NCBI GenBank assembly: GCA_913055905.1
Contig: CAJXLB010000010.1
Span: 20,164 to 84,163 of the forward strand
Direction of reading: 5' to 3'
DNA length: 64,000 bases
DNA from: an uncultured Winogradskyella sp.
GTDB taxonomy: Bacteria > Bacteroidota > Bacteroidia > Flavobacteriales > Flavobacteriaceae
The translations under genes were made by a program, and so were the position numbers. Below the pieces are notes generated by a model. That model saw only the letters and a program-made list of their open reading frames with translations, was not told the origin of the DNA and searched no databases. How positions within the stretch are numbered: the stretch's first letter is position 1; every line of letters starts with the position of its first letter. Below are positions 1 through 8,956 of the stretch, piece by piece.

Positions 1-329
1 GCGATTAAAACCAAACAAAAAGACCCAAGGAATTTACCTAAAACGATTTGGGCGTAAGATAAAGGTTTGGTGAGTAAGACCTCTAGGGTACCTTGTTTTT
101 TTTCGTCACTGAAGCTCCGCATGGTAACCGCTGGTGCTAGAAACAATAATATCCATGGTGCAAGGACAAAATAGTTCTGAAGACTTGCCACACCAGAATT
201 TAAAATGTTGAAGTCACCGTCAAACACCCAGAGGAATAGACCATTGAGCACTAAAAAGACACCAATAACCAAATAGCCTATAGGTGAATTAAAAAAGGTA
301 TGTATTTCTTTTTTTAAAAGTGCTAACAT
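1..329 (-). CDS. gldF: Gliding motility ABC transporter permease GldF (partial, N-terminal part)
   Basis: Only the first ~110 residues are inside the window; the gene continues past position 1. The start ATG is at 329. The N-terminus begins MLALLKKEIHTFFNSP, followed by a first membrane segment (GYLVIGVFLVLNGLFLWVF), a short loop, a second membrane segment near FVLAPWILLFLAPAVTM, and the cytoplasmic motif RSFSDEKKQGTLEVLLTKP. This is the ABC-2 permease pattern that I recognise as GldF, the membrane subunit that works with GldA and GldG in flavobacterial gliding. Its place next to an ABM-domain gene and a DUF62 gene on the same strand fits flavobacterial order. The truncation is due to the window edge. 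Confidence 0.9.
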   Translation of the reverse strand, partial: MLALLKKEIHTFFNSPIGYLVIGVFLVLNGLFLWVFDGDFNILNSGVASLQNYFVLAPWILLFLAPAVTMRSFSDEKKQGTLEVLLTKPLSYAQIVLGKFLGSFCLVLI

Positions 330-358
330 CTCATGAGCTTCTTTTACAACGGCTAAAT

Positions 359-655
359 TTAGTGCAAGGATACAACTTTATCAACACTCCACGCCTCAGG
401 TTTGGCAGCAAATAGAGGTTTCGTCTTTGCCCATACCGATTTAAACAAATCTGAATGTCTGTAGGATTCAAGGGCAGCTTCGGATTCCCAATAGCTGTAG
501 GTGAAAAAAATAGTGGTGTTGTGCTTGTCTCTGTAGAGCTCCAGGAACTGGCACCCTTGAAACTGCCTTATGGCCTCCTTATTGCGATTGAAATTTTCTT
601 TAAACGCTGCAATAGCGTCAGGTTTGAAGGTCATTTTAACAATTCGGACTAACAC
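359..655 (-). CDS. ABM-fold (putative quinol monooxygenase-like) small protein
   Basis: This 98-residue protein has the size and pattern of the antibiotic-biosynthesis monooxygenase (ABM) dimeric alpha+beta barrel: an opening strand (VRIVKMTFKP), a helix, a central CQFLELYRD strand, the typical YWESEAALESYRHSDLF segment, and a closing strand. Members range from heme-degrading and quinol oxygenases to proteins of unknown role, so no substrate can be assigned. The start is GTG at 655, four bases after the stop of the upstream DUF62 gene. An internal ATG at 634 would cut off the first beta strand. It probably shares a transcript with DUF62 and gldF. Confidence 0.8.
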   Translation of the reverse strand: MLVRIVKMTFKPDAIAAFKENFNRNKEAIRQFQGCQFLELYRDKHNTTIFFTYSYWESEAALESYRHSDLFKSVWAKTKPLFAAKPEAWSVDKVVSLH

Positions 656-659
656 AGTT

Positions 660-1496
660 TTAAGGTTTTAAAAAATTTACGGTTACCGTATCCATGGTTT
701 TTAAACCCATCAATGTTGAAGCGCTTCCTACCGTATCGCAATTACTTTTATAAACGGCAATTTCTAAATAGCCTGAAGAATTAAAAACAACCAGACCCTT
801 TCCTTCATCGTTTCGTTTTGATTCGTCTTGGCTGAAATCTACAATATCACTGTATTTCTTATAAATTTTATAGAACTTGTGATTTCTTGCCGAAATCTCG
901 AAAGGTCTTGTTTTTTGAACAGTCTCAAAAAATCTTTTCTTAATGTTGGTCACTACATTACCGTAATTGTCAATATAGATAACCGTTCCAATTATTTGAT
1001 TTTTTTCGTCATTGACAAAGGGTTCTAAATTCTTTATGGGTTTAATACTGTTAATAACTTTACCAATGATTTCTAGTGTACCACCTCGAGCGATATGGCA
1101 GGCCACCTTCACAAAAACATCGAGAACCGAAAAACTTGTTTCAATTTTATCGTGAATGTTGATTTCCACAATCTTTTCTGGTGCAATTTCAGCACAAATC
1201 ATACTCATAATACCGTTGTTGGCACATATAAAGTAATGATCATCTAGCTTCATCGCAATATGCTTATTTTCAGGGTTTAACTCTGAGTCAATACCTATGA
1301 TGTGGATGGTGCCTTTGGGGAAACTACTGTAAGCATTTAAAATAATGTACGCTGCTTCCAAAATATTGAAAGGTGATACCGAATGCGATATATCAACAAT
1401 CCTAACCTCCGATAACTGGCTGTAAATAGCTCCTTTTATGGCGCCGGCAAAATGGTCCTTTTCACCAAAATCAGTCGTTAAAGTGATTATTGCCAT
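660..1496 (-). CDS. SAM hydroxide adenosyltransferase / SAM hydrolase family (DUF62)
   Basis: This 278-residue protein carries the hallmarks of the DUF62 (SAM_adeno_trans) family: TTDFGEKDHFAGAIKGA at residues 6-22, a central FICANNGIMS-like segment, and YIDNYGNVVTNI near residue 174. The family uses S-adenosylmethionine; some members (fluorinase, chlorinase) halogenate it, but most bacterial members are SAM hydrolases that release adenosine and methionine. I see no basis for a halogenase call. It is divergent from phoH, with about 110 bp between them, and lies head-to-tail with the ABM gene and gldF, which suggests one operon. On the minus strand a TAGTTTTG -7-like box lies about 70 bp upstream. 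Confidence 0.88.
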   Translation of the reverse strand: MAIITLTTDFGEKDHFAGAIKGAIYSQLSEVRIVDISHSVSPFNILEAAYIILNAYSSFPKGTIHIIGIDSELNPENKHIAMKLDDHYFICANNGIMSMICAEIAPEKIVEINIHDKIETSFSVLDVFVKVACHIARGGTLEIIGKVINSIKPIKNLEPFVNDEKNQIIGTVIYIDNYGNVVTNIKKRFFETVQKTRPFEISARNHKFYKIYKKYSDIVDFSQDESKRNDEGKGLVVFNSSGYLEIAVYKSNCDTVGSASTLMGLKTMDTVTVNFLKP

Positions 1497-1605
1497 ATGT
1501 TTAATTGTTGATAATTTTTTCTAGAATCCTCGTTGTAAAATTGTTAGATTTGATTCACAAAACTAAGAAAAGAAAACAGATTAACACACTAAATCAAACA
1601 GCCTT

Positions 1606-2559
1606 TTGAATGAACTTATTTTAGAGCTAGAGGAAATTTCACCCAAAGAATTCTTCGGGGCTCAAAACGCTAATATCGAACTACTTAAAAAATACTTTCC
1701 CAAACTAAAAATTGTAGCTAGAGGTAATAAAATTAAGGCGTATGGAGATGAAGATCTCTTAGAAGAGTTTGACACACGAATGATGATGCTCATGCAACAT
1801 TTTGGTCGCTACAACAAATTGGACGAAAATGTCATTGAGCGGGTTTTAACAAGTAACAGTAGCGAGGATTATACCACCTCTGCAAAAAGTGGAGACGTTC
1901 TTGTTCATGGTGTTGGCGGTAGGCTCATTAAAGCACAGACGGTTAATCAAAGAAAATTGGTAGAAGCCATCCGTAAAAATGATATGGTCTTTGCCATAGG
2001 ACCTGCCGGAACGGGTAAAACCTATACAGGAGTTGCACTTGCCGTAGAAGCCCTAAAGAAAAAAGAGGTTAAGCGTATTATCTTAACACGACCAGCGGTG
2101 GAAGCTGGTGAAAACTTGGGCTTTTTACCAGGTGACCTCAAAGAGAAGTTGGATCCTTACATGCAACCACTCTATGATGCGCTACGGGATATGATTCCTC
2201 ATGAGAAACTCGATAATTATATTGAAAAAGGCATCATACAGATTGCACCTTTAGCGTTTATGCGTGGCCGCACCTTGGATAATGCCTTTGTTATTTTAGA
2301 TGAAGGGCAAAACACCACGCACGCACAGATGAAAATGTTCTTAACAAGGATGGGAAAGAATGCCAAGTTCTTGTTAACAGGCGATCCTGGTCAGGTAGAT
2401 TTACCGCGCCGAACCATATCTGGCTTAAAGGAAGCGTTGTTGGTGCTTAAGGATATTAACGGTATAGGCATCGTATATTTGGATGATAAAGATGTTATTA
2501 GGCATAAACTTGTTAAGAAAGTGATTGCCGCTTACAAGAGTATTGAAAATAGAGATTAA
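1606..2559 (+). CDS. PhoH family ATPase (PhoH/YbeZ-like)
   Basis: A 317-residue P-loop ATPase of the PhoH/YbeZ type. Residues 1-120 form the N-terminal RNA-binding-like region. Then come Walker A GPAGTGKT, the helicase-like FLPGDLKEKLDPYMQPLYD block, Walker B VILDEGQN and the TGDPGQVDLP motif. YbeZ relatives act with YbeY in rRNA processing and stress; that role here is inference. The start is TTG at 1606. The nearby ATG at 1610 is out of frame, and the residues after TTG (NELILELEEISPKEFFG) match the usual N-terminus of flavobacterial PhoH. purC follows after 24 bp, probably on the same transcript. Confidence 0.92.
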   Translation: MNELILELEEISPKEFFGAQNANIELLKKYFPKLKIVARGNKIKAYGDEDLLEEFDTRMMMLMQHFGRYNKLDENVIERVLTSNSSEDYTTSAKSGDVLVHGVGGRLIKAQTVNQRKLVEAIRKNDMVFAIGPAGTGKTYTGVALAVEALKKKEVKRIILTRPAVEAGENLGFLPGDLKEKLDPYMQPLYDALRDMIPHEKLDNYIEKGIIQIAPLAFMRGRTLDNAFVILDEGQNTTHAQMKMFLTRMGKNAKFLLTGDPGQVDLPRRTISGLKEALLVLKDINGIGIVYLDDKDVIRHKLVKKVIAAYKSIENRD

Positions 2560-2583
2560 TCCATAGGCCATAAATAGTTACCA

Positions 2584-3537
2584 ATGAATACGATTATAGA
2601 TACCAATTTTCAGTTTCCTAATCAGGTTAGGGTTTACAAAGGAAAGGTTAGGGAGGTTTATTACATGGGTAATGACCTTTTGGTTATGGTGGCAACCGAT
2701 AGGCTTAGCGCTTTTGATGTGGTAATGCCAAAGGGTATCCCTTATAAAGGACAAATCCTAAATCAGATTGCCACCAAAATGATGAAGGCTACTGAAGACC
2801 TAGTACCTAACTGGTTAGTGGCCACGCCTGACCCTAATGTTGCCGTTGGTCATCTATGTGAACCATTTAAGGTAGAGATGGTGATACGTGGGTATCTTTC
2901 TGGTCATGCCGCTCGCGAATATAAAGCAGGTAAACGTATGTTGTGCGGTGTTACTATGCCAGAAGGAATGAAGGAAAACGACAAATTCCCACAACCAATT
3001 ATTACTCCAGCAACAAAAGCCGAAAAAGGAGATCACGATGAAGATATCTCTAGGGAAGATATTTTAAAAAGAGGCATTGTTTCTGAAGAGGATTATCACG
3101 TTTTAGAAGACTACACCAGAAAACTCTTTGAACGAGGAACCGAGATTGCTGCCGAGCGTGGTTTGATTTTAGTGGATACCAAATACGAGTTTGGCAAAAC
3201 TAAAGATGGCAGAATAGTGCTCATAGATGAAATTCATACGCCAGACTCCTCGCGCTATTTTTATGCAGATGGTTATGAAGACCGACAAGCTAAAGGTGAA
3301 CCGCAAAAACAGTTATCTAAGGAGTTTGTAAGGCAATGGCTTATTGCCAACGGATTTCAAGGCTTGGAAGGTCAATCGGTGCCTTATATGAGTGACGACT
3401 ATATTTCTACCGTAAGCGACCGCTACATTGAGCTGTATGAGAATATTACTGGTGAAACCTTTGTTAAAGCAGATGTTTCAAATATTGAAGACAGGATTTA
3501 TAAGAATGTCTTGGACTACTTAAAGTCTGTATCCTAA
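2584..3537 (+). CDS. purC: Phosphoribosylaminoimidazole-succinocarboxamide (SAICAR) synthase
   Basis: This 317-residue enzyme joins aspartate to CAIR with ATP in de novo purine synthesis. It has the SAICAR synthetase fold: the N-terminal KGKVREVY loop, [14 protein letters not shown], the VRGYLSGHA-like block ([14 protein letters not shown]), [13 protein letters not shown], and the carboxyl-side [13 protein letters not shown] with catalytic acidic residues. The length matches the longer yeast-type PurC found in Bacteroidota, rather than the ~240-residue enterobacterial form. It follows phoH by 24 bp and converges with a DinB gene with a 4-bp overlap. No intrinsic terminator is seen between the two. 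Confidence 0.96.
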   Translation: MNTIIDTNFQFPNQVRVYKGKVREVYYMGNDLLVMVATDRLSAFDVVMPKGIPYKGQILNQIATKMMKATEDLVPNWLVATPDPNVAVGHLCEPFKVEMVIRGYLSGHAAREYKAGKRMLCGVTMPEGMKENDKFPQPIITPATKAEKGDHDEDISREDILKRGIVSEEDYHVLEDYTRKLFERGTEIAAERGLILVDTKYEFGKTKDGRIVLIDEIHTPDSSRYFYADGYEDRQAKGEPQKQLSKEFVRQWLIANGFQGLEGQSVPYMSDDYISTVSDRYIELYENITGETFVKADVSNIEDRIYKNVLDYLKSVS

Positions 3538-4064
3538 CTACCGTAATGATTTTTTAAGGTCCCCAAATGGTGCTCTACATGGTAGGCCGACAACATGATG
3601 ATTTCACGAACAGGCATTTTCCCCATAAGAGGATGTGGAAGGACTAAAGTGTCAAGATTTTTGTCGGATATCCTTACAGTCTTGTATTGCAGTTTCTTAC
3701 TCTCGGTTTGTAGCCGATTCATAAGATAATGTTTGTCGGCTAAATTGGGAACTTTCATGTTTTGTGAGGGCTTAAACGTTTTTCCTTTAGCTTCGGCTAA
3801 ACGCTCGTTGTAACGTTTTATAATAGTATCATAGTCGCGCACTGGTCTGTTCGTCTTTCCATACTTATAGCGCACAAAAAACCTTGGAAGACTTAAGGCC
3901 GTATTGAGCGGTGTAATGCTTTGCAATAAGTGCAGAACGTGTTGTCCCGTAGTCCATTTACCCTCAGGACCAACGATCCATAAATCATCTGGATGCTGTT
4001 CTAACCAAGTAATGAGCTCGGTATATTTAGCATCGATTAGACGGGCTATAGCTTCTTTGTCCAT
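3534..4064 (-). CDS. DinB family protein (DinB_2-like four-helix bundle)
   Basis: This 176-residue protein has the DinB-superfamily layout of a four-helix bundle with three spaced histidines that can bind a metal: H in [13 protein letters not shown] near residue 43, and [14 protein letters not shown] at the C-terminus. The family includes bacillithiol transferases and DNA-damage-induced proteins; no specific activity can be given here. It overlaps the end of purC by 4 bp in convergent orientation. The start ATG at 4064 follows an AT-rich leader. The next gene downstream in its own direction is purC on the opposite strand, so it is probably monocistronic. Confidence 0.85.
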   Translation of the reverse strand: MDKEAIARLIDAKYTELITWLEQHPDDLWIVGPEGKWTTGQHVLHLLQSITPLNTALSLPRFFVRYKYGKTNRPVRDYDTIIKRYNERLAEAKGKTFKPSQNMKVPNLADKHYLMNRLQTESKKLQYKTVRISDKNLDTLVLPHPLMGKMPVREIIMLSAYHVEHHLGTLKNHYGS

Positions 4065-4142
4065 AGGAATATGTTTCTTATAGAAAAGATACTCAAATAT
4101 TGAATAGCTTCAACCTAGAAAAACGTAAAAATTTACTTGAAC

Positions 4143-4898
4143 TTAATTTTCGCTTTCAATCTCTTGAACGACAACTTTATCCTTTTTAAAGATAGGAATA
4201 AGGTAAGACAGATTAAACCCAAATCCAGAGCCAAAACTCCCGCTATCATAGGTTCTATTGAAGCCTGGGATGTAAAGGTTTTCATAATTATCTGGAGCTG
4301 TCTCTGTCACTAGGAATTTGAGTTGTGCATTTATACCAGCAAAGAAGTTGGTAAACAATTCAGCCTTAATCCCCACAATTAGTTCGCCCCAAATAGCTGT
4401 TAAGCCACTAAACTCTTGGGTATTATCGACAGAGAACTGCTGGTTCCAATATTGATTGTTCACGTTGTAAATATCATAACTGTTCCGCGTTTGGCTAAAG
4501 GTACTGGCACCAACTCTAAAGCCAGCGTACAACATATTCTGCATATCTAGCCAATTCCTGTAAAAATTAAGATCTATTCCGCCTTTAAAATAGCTGCCTT
4601 TAGTGGTATTGCTCAGTACCTCATTTTCAATGGTGCGTTCCTCGTTACCCAATTCACCTGCTAAGTAAATTCGTTTGGTTAAACGATAGTCGGCCATAAT
4701 TTCTACACCTGTGTAATTGTCATCAATAAAGGACCTAACCAACTTGCTGATATCCGCACCCAGGCGCAAGCCATATTTTTCCTTAAAAATGAGCGTATCC
4801 TTTACCATATCATTGTCTTGGGCAATCCCAATATTGGAGATAGCTAAGAAGACAAACAGTATTTTAATGAAATATCTGTACATGGATGGTGTTTTCAT
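4143..4898 (-). CDS. DUF6048 family outer-membrane barrel-like protein
   Basis: A predicted outer-membrane beta-barrel of about 250 residues with an N-terminal signal peptide (YRYFIKILFVFLAISNIGIAQ). The mature part alternates short strands and turns: KYGLRLGADISKLVRSF, DYRLTKRIYLAGELGNEE, TKGSYFKGGIDLNFY, GFRVGASTFSQ, and a closing GFGFNLSYLIPIF. I recognise it as the flavobacterial DUF6048 family, which sits beside DUF6452 and rlmD. Its function is unknown. I place the start at ATG 4898 (MKTPSMYRYF); ATG 4883 is also possible, while 4937 would put a hydrophilic stretch before the signal peptide. It overlaps the end of the DUF6452 gene, so the two are likely translationally coupled. Confidence 0.82.
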   Translation of the reverse strand: MKTPSMYRYFIKILFVFLAISNIGIAQDNDMVKDTLIFKEKYGLRLGADISKLVRSFIDDNYTGVEIMADYRLTKRIYLAGELGNEERTIENEVLSNTTKGSYFKGGIDLNFYRNWLDMQNMLYAGFRVGASTFSQTRNSYDIYNVNNQYWNQQFSVDNTQEFSGLTAIWGELIVGIKAELFTNFFAGINAQLKFLVTETAPDNYENLYIPGFNRTYDSGSFGSGFGFNLSYLIPIFKKDKVVVQEIESEN

Positions 4899-5439
4899 TT
4901 TCAACGGTGCCGTTGATGTTTTCATTAATGACCACATTAATAATCCAATTATCTGGATCCGATATGGGTACCACTTCTAACTCGGTAAAAACGCTTTTGT
5001 AGCCACAAGCACGGGACACGTAAACAAACTGTGGTTTATATCTCAGTTCTAGGATATCTTCATTGGAAGAGGTGTTAGCATTGTCGTCAAGCCTAAAATT
5101 GGTAGACTGTTCTAGCACAAACCTCGTGACAACTTCATCTCCTTCAGTACCCACCAATAGTGGCAAGGCCAGTTCGGTTGTATTGGTGTTAAAAACTAAG
5201 GTTGCAGCCGAATTTGTTACGGGTTGTGTAGGTTGTCCATTTTCGTCCAACACCAAGTCTTCGCCATAAGCTGTAAGTCTTGAGACAGGCTTGAATTCAT
5301 CTTGATTGGCAATATCATAAAACCCTATGAGCACTCGAGGCGTTGTAGGTGTGCCCTCGGCACAAATATCGTCACGCTCACAAGCTATGGTGAGCAGCAA
5401 AAGGGCCAACATAGAAACTTTTCTCAGTACTTTTCGCAT
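4864..5439 (-). CDS. DUF6452 family lipoprotein
   Basis: A ~191-residue predicted lipoprotein. It begins MRKVLRKVSMLALLLLTIAC, a short basic start and hydrophobic core ending at a lipobox cysteine, then ERDDICAEGTPTTPRVLIGFYD, the signature of the DUF6452 family found in Flavobacteriia. The rest is beta-rich with no catalytic motif that I recognise. The function is unknown, and the fixed pairing with the DUF6048 barrel suggests a shared envelope task (inference). I chose ATG 5439 over 5460 because it gives a normal lipoprotein signal and because a -7-like box (minus strand, 5471-5478) would leave almost no leader for 5460. Confidence 0.8.
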   Translation of the reverse strand: MRKVLRKVSMLALLLLTIACERDDICAEGTPTTPRVLIGFYDIANQDEFKPVSRLTAYGEDLVLDENGQPTQPVTNSAATLVFNTNTTELALPLLVGTEGDEVVTRFVLEQSTNFRLDDNANTSSNEDILELRYKPQFVYVSRACGYKSVFTELEVVPISDPDNWIINVVINENINGTVENENTIHVQIFH

Positions 5440-5565
5440 TTGTGGTAGCGTTACAAGCATTTCCGTTAGGCAAATAAATTAAAAAGATTAGACATAAGCT
5501 AAAGACTGTTGTTTAACTTTAAAAGGTTAAAAAAAATAGAACAGGTCAATGTGTAATTCATATTT

Positions 5566-7017
5566 TTATTTTTCAAAAAGCGCCACGGTTTCAATATGTG
5601 AGGTATGCGGGAATTGGTCTACCAAACTTAGTTTCTTTAACGCATAACTAGAACCAATTAATTGCTCTGTGTCCCGTGCCTGAGTGGCAGGATTACAAGA
5701 TACATAAACCAAACGGTCTGCATTTAAATTAATTATTTTTTTTAGGGTCTTTGGTGCAATACCAGCACGAGCGGGATCTAAGATTACCGTCCTGATCTTA
5801 TTGGTATATTGCGGATGTTCGCTCAAGAATTTCCCGACATCTGCGGTAAAGAACGTTACACCTTCAATTCCATTTCTTTGGGCATTGCGTCTGGCATCTA
5901 CAATGGCCGACTCTACAATATCTACACCAACAATTTCTGCATTGTGGGATTTACTCGCCAGGATTTGGCCTATGGTTCCCGTACCGCAAAACAAATCTAG
6001 AACTATGGAATTGTCTATCGAAGCCTTATCCTGTAAAGCGTACTCTATCACTTTGGAATATAAGCGTTCTGCAGATTTGGGGTTGGTCTGAAAAAAACTT
6101 TTCATGCTTATTTCAAACTGAAGGCCCAATAGTTCCTCCACAATTTTGTCCTCGCCATAAACAAGTTTTATAGATCCCGAGGTGGCTATGGTTCTGTCGC
6201 CAATGTCGTCATTAATAGTATGCAAAAATCCAGCCACACGACTACCGAACAGCTTTACAAGATATTGGGCAAACGCCTCTAAATTAAATTTGGACAGGTC
6301 GTGGGAGGTGGTCACGAGGTTGAAGAGCAGCTTATTGGTCTTATAAGATTTTCGGACTACGAGATATCTAAAAAAACCTTCTTTTTTTGGTGCATGCCAA
6401 GCTTTTAAACCTGTAGCCTTACAATAGGCTCTTATGTCTTTAAGTTGGTTTTCAACTTGGTCGTCAAATAAACCAGAGTCTTTATCGAGATTTTCGCCAC
6501 ACCACCAGAGCCCTCTTCTTTTAAACCCTAAGGTAAATTCATCAACATCGGTTTTAAGGTTTCGGTCATACCCAATGGCCGAAAAGCCATATTCCATCTT
6601 ATTGCGATAGTGAAAGGTATGTGGAGATTCAATAAACGCATCAAATTTAGTCTCTATATCAGCAATCTTTCCGATGCGCTTAAAAAGTTCCAGCGTACTT
6701 TGCTTTTTATATTGGTGTTGTAAATCTATGGGTAGGTTAATGTAGGGCGCACCAGGAATGTCTTGGTAGGGTAGGGCGATTTCATCTTCAGAAGGCTCAA
6801 TAACCTCTAGCAGTTTACACTCGGCATAAGTTTTACTCGATTTTTTTACTTGGGCTTTAACCACTTGACCAGGAAGGCTGTTGGGCACAAAAACCACAAA
6901 TTCGCCATGCTCGTTTCGTAGTCTCGCAATGCCTTTTCCGCCAAAAGCGTAGTCTTCAATAGTAAGATTTAGGATTTCTCCGCGTTTTACAAATTTATTT
7001 CGCTCTCGTCTCGGCAT
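5566..7017 (-). CDS. rlmD: 23S rRNA (uracil(1939)-C(5))-methyltransferase RlmD
   Basis: A 483-residue class I SAM methyltransferase. A TRAM domain spans roughly residues 8-70 (RGEILNLTIEDYAFGGKGIARL), followed by the central RumA-like region and the methyltransferase core, with LDLFCGTGTIGQ (motif I), VILDPARAGI and the nucleophile loop YVSCNPATQAR (Cys441). It methylates a 23S rRNA uracil through a covalent cysteine adduct. E. coli RlmD carries an [4Fe-4S] cluster after the TRAM domain; here that segment reads PYQDIPGAPYINLPIDLQHQ with no cysteines, so the cluster is absent. A promoter lies just upstream (7037-7063, minus). The DUF6452/DUF6048 pair follows on the same strand. Confidence 0.94.
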   Translation of the reverse strand: MPRRERNKFVKRGEILNLTIEDYAFGGKGIARLRNEHGEFVVFVPNSLPGQVVKAQVKKSSKTYAECKLLEVIEPSEDEIALPYQDIPGAPYINLPIDLQHQYKKQSTLELFKRIGKIADIETKFDAFIESPHTFHYRNKMEYGFSAIGYDRNLKTDVDEFTLGFKRRGLWWCGENLDKDSGLFDDQVENQLKDIRAYCKATGLKAWHAPKKEGFFRYLVVRKSYKTNKLLFNLVTTSHDLSKFNLEAFAQYLVKLFGSRVAGFLHTINDDIGDRTIATSGSIKLVYGEDKIVEELLGLQFEISMKSFFQTNPKSAERLYSKVIEYALQDKASIDNSIVLDLFCGTGTIGQILASKSHNAEIVGVDIVESAIVDARRNAQRNGIEGVTFFTADVGKFLSEHPQYTNKIRTVILDPARAGIAPKTLKKIINLNADRLVYVSCNPATQARDTEQLIGSSYALKKLSLVDQFPHTSHIETVALFEK

Positions 7018-7036
7018 CTACTCGGATTTTAGACTG

Positions 7037-7063
7037 CAAATATAGGAGCATTTCTTAGACCAA
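7037..7063 (-). promoter_or_regulatory. Candidate Bacteroidota promoter for rlmD
   Basis: On the minus strand TTG (7063-7061) and TATATTTG (7044-7037) are separated by 16 bp, close to the Flavobacterium consensus TTG-N17-23-TAnnTTTG. The -7 box matches fully and the spacing is one base short. It lies about 20 bp before the rlmD start, which gives a short leader. Confidence 0.55.
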
Positions 7064-7251
7064 AGTGCTCAATTGTTCTTTAAAATGGCTATAAAATATT
7101 AAAGGATTTTACTACCTTGCCAAACATCTAGGGATGATTTCTCTCCCACGCTGCTTTTTCATGGCCACACCATTACTACGCATGGAAACCCTTGGCTTTT
7201 GAAGGAATAAAGGTAGAGCAGAAATAGTTGTTTTTTACTAATTAAAATTTT

Positions 7252-8538
7252 ATGAAAATGGCTGTTTTAGACCACATTTCATCGCAAGAAGCGATGGCTT
7301 TAGAAAATAAGTATGGTGCGCAAAATTATCATCCGTTACCAGTTGTTTTAAGTAAGGGAGAAGGTGTTTTTGTTTGGGATGTAGAAGGTAAAAAGTATTA
7401 CGACTTCCTATCGGCATATTCGTCCTTAAACCAAGGTCATTGCCATCCAAAAATTGTGGATGCCATGACCCAGCAAGCAAAACGCTTAACCTTGACCTCA
7501 AGGGCATTTTATAATGATATGTTGGGGCGTTACGAAAAGTACGCGACCCAATATTTTAAGTTCGATAAAATGCTGCCTATGAATTCTGGAGCGGAAGCTG
7601 TTGAAACGGCTATAAAGCTTTGCAGGAAGTGGGCGTATGAGGTTAAAGGCATTGATTTAAACAAGGCAGAGATTGTCGTTTGTAAAAATAATTTCCACGG
7701 AAGGACAACAACCATTGTATCATTTTCCAATGACCCTGTGGCACGAGAACATTTTGGGCCGTTTACTAGTGGTTTTATAAAGGTGGAGTACGATAATCTT
7801 ACCGAGTTGGAAGCTGTTCTTAGTTCCAATCCAAATGTAGCAGGCTTCTTGGTAGAGCCTATTCAAGGTGAGGCTGGGGTTTATGTACCTAGTGAAAATT
7901 ACTTAAAGGAAGCTAAGGCGCTCTGCGAAACATACAATGTACTGTTTATAGCAGATGAAGTACAAACGGGAATTGCACGTACAGGACGTTTATTGGCGAC
8001 GTGTGGTAATTGCACCTGTGAGAATAAGGATTGTTCTGGTACGCCAGATGTAAAACCAGATATTTTGGTCTTGGGGAAAGCGCTAAGTGGTGGTTTGTAT
8101 CCGGTATCTGCGGTGATGTCCACTAATGAAATTATGAATGTAATTCGTCCGGGTAATCATGGTAGTACCTTTGGTGGTAATCCAGTAGCAGCTGCGGTAG
8201 CTATTGCAGCTTTGGAAGTGGTTAAAGAAGAGAAATTAGCAGAAAATGCCGATTATCTTGGGAAAGTTTTCCGAGCCGAAATGAACAAGTATATCGAAAC
8301 AAGTAATATTGTGTCTCTAGTAAGAGGAAAGGGCTTGTTAAATGCCATTGTTATTAATGACGATGAGGATAGTGACACGGCTTGGAATATTTGTTTAAGG
8401 CTGCGTGATAATGGTCTTTTGGCCAAGCCTACACATGGCAATATGATAAGATTTGCTCCACCTTTGGTAATGACAGAAGATCAGCTCTTGGAGTGTGTGT
8501 CCATAATAACAAAAACCTTAAAGGAGTTTGAAGTGTAA
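7252..8538 (+). CDS. rocD: Ornithine--oxo-acid transaminase
   Basis: A 428-residue fold-type I, class III PLP aminotransferase converting ornithine and 2-oxoglutarate to glutamate semialdehyde and glutamate. Visible features are the N-terminal [21 protein letters not shown] typical of ornithine aminotransferases, [17 protein letters not shown] (cofactor phosphate), [25 protein letters not shown], and the Schiff-base lysine in LGKALSGG (Lys276). Between these last two lies an insert with four cysteines (251, 254, 256, 261; [11 protein letters not shown]), absent from the human and Bacillus forms I know. The start is ATG 7252, though ATG 7258 (MAVLDH) is equally plausible. A terminator follows at 8559-8592. 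Confidence 0.95.
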   Translation: MKMAVLDHISSQEAMALENKYGAQNYHPLPVVLSKGEGVFVWDVEGKKYYDFLSAYSSLNQGHCHPKIVDAMTQQAKRLTLTSRAFYNDMLGRYEKYATQYFKFDKMLPMNSGAEAVETAIKLCRKWAYEVKGIDLNKAEIVVCKNNFHGRTTTIVSFSNDPVAREHFGPFTSGFIKVEYDNLTELEAVLSSNPNVAGFLVEPIQGEAGVYVPSENYLKEAKALCETYNVLFIADEVQTGIARTGRLLATCGNCTCENKDCSGTPDVKPDILVLGKALSGGLYPVSAVMSTNEIMNVIRPGNHGSTFGGNPVAAAVAIAALEVVKEEKLAENADYLGKVFRAEMNKYIETSNIVSLVRGKGLLNAIVINDDEDSDTAWNICLRLRDNGLLAKPTHGNMIRFAPPLVMTEDQLLECVSIITKTLKEFEV

Positions 8539-8558
8539 TTCTCTAAGAGACTAAGGAT

Positions 8559-8592
8559 AAAAAAAGCGATTTTCAATGAAAATCGCTTTTTT
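8559..8592. terminator. Bidirectional intrinsic terminator between rocD and the CCC-motif gene
   Basis: A perfect long inverted repeat (AAAAAGCGATTTTC, loop AAT, GAAAATCGCTTTTT) with A-runs on the left and T-runs on the right. It can stop rocD transcription on the plus strand and the convergent membrane-protein operon on the minus strand. Confidence 0.9.
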
Positions 8593-8612
8593 ACGTTATA
8601 AGGGTTGAAGTC

Positions 8613-8951
8613 TTATTCCACTTCTATTCCCATTTGCTTGTATATTTCCATTTGTTGCTCCATGTAGGCATCCCAACCTCCAGCTGAAAAAATGGTATAA
8701 GCCGTCCATGCCATAGTGAGTACAGCTAAAACAAGACCTATTATGGCAATGATTTTAGCGGTTTTAACCTGACTGAAATTACTGTAAAGTTCAGGTTGCT
8801 CGGCATACAGCTTTTCATCTTTATTAGCCAAGAAAAAGGCGATTCCAGATAGAATGAGCCCACCAATTCCAGCACTAAAACAGCAGCATATAAAGGATAT
8901 GCTTCCTAAGATAATCGAGGTGGTTGCATTAGGTAATTTTTGTTGTTCCAT
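8613..8951 (-). CDS. CCC-motif small membrane protein
   Basis: A 112-residue integral membrane protein with two or three hydrophobic segments. The first, SIILGSISFICCCFSAGIGGLIL, contains the triple cysteine that names this flavobacterial family, and another follows near IIAIIGLVLAVLTMAW. A cytoplasmic-type loop FFLANKDEKLYAEQPELY lies between them. The role is unknown. It starts 5 bp after the DUF2752 gene, and the two form an obvious pair: both are small cysteine-containing membrane proteins, often found together in Bacteroidota. It ends in a shared bidirectional terminator. Confidence 0.75.
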   Translation of the reverse strand: MEQQKLPNATTSIILGSISFICCCFSAGIGGLILSGIAFFLANKDEKLYAEQPELYSNFSQVKTAKIIAIIGLVLAVLTMAWTAYTIFSAGGWDAYMEQQMEIYKQMGIEVE

Positions 8952-8956
8952 AATGA

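Noticed and set aside
660-1496. Fluorinase or chlorinase
   Set aside because: The protein belongs to the same DUF62 family, but I see no halogenase-specific features; SAM hydrolase is far more likely.
7018-7251. Possible gene remnant or small RNA between rlmD and rocD
   Set aside because: The stretch has some less AT-rich sequence (7140-7200) but no stem-loop, start signal or recognisable peptide; nothing supportable beyond the rlmD promoter.
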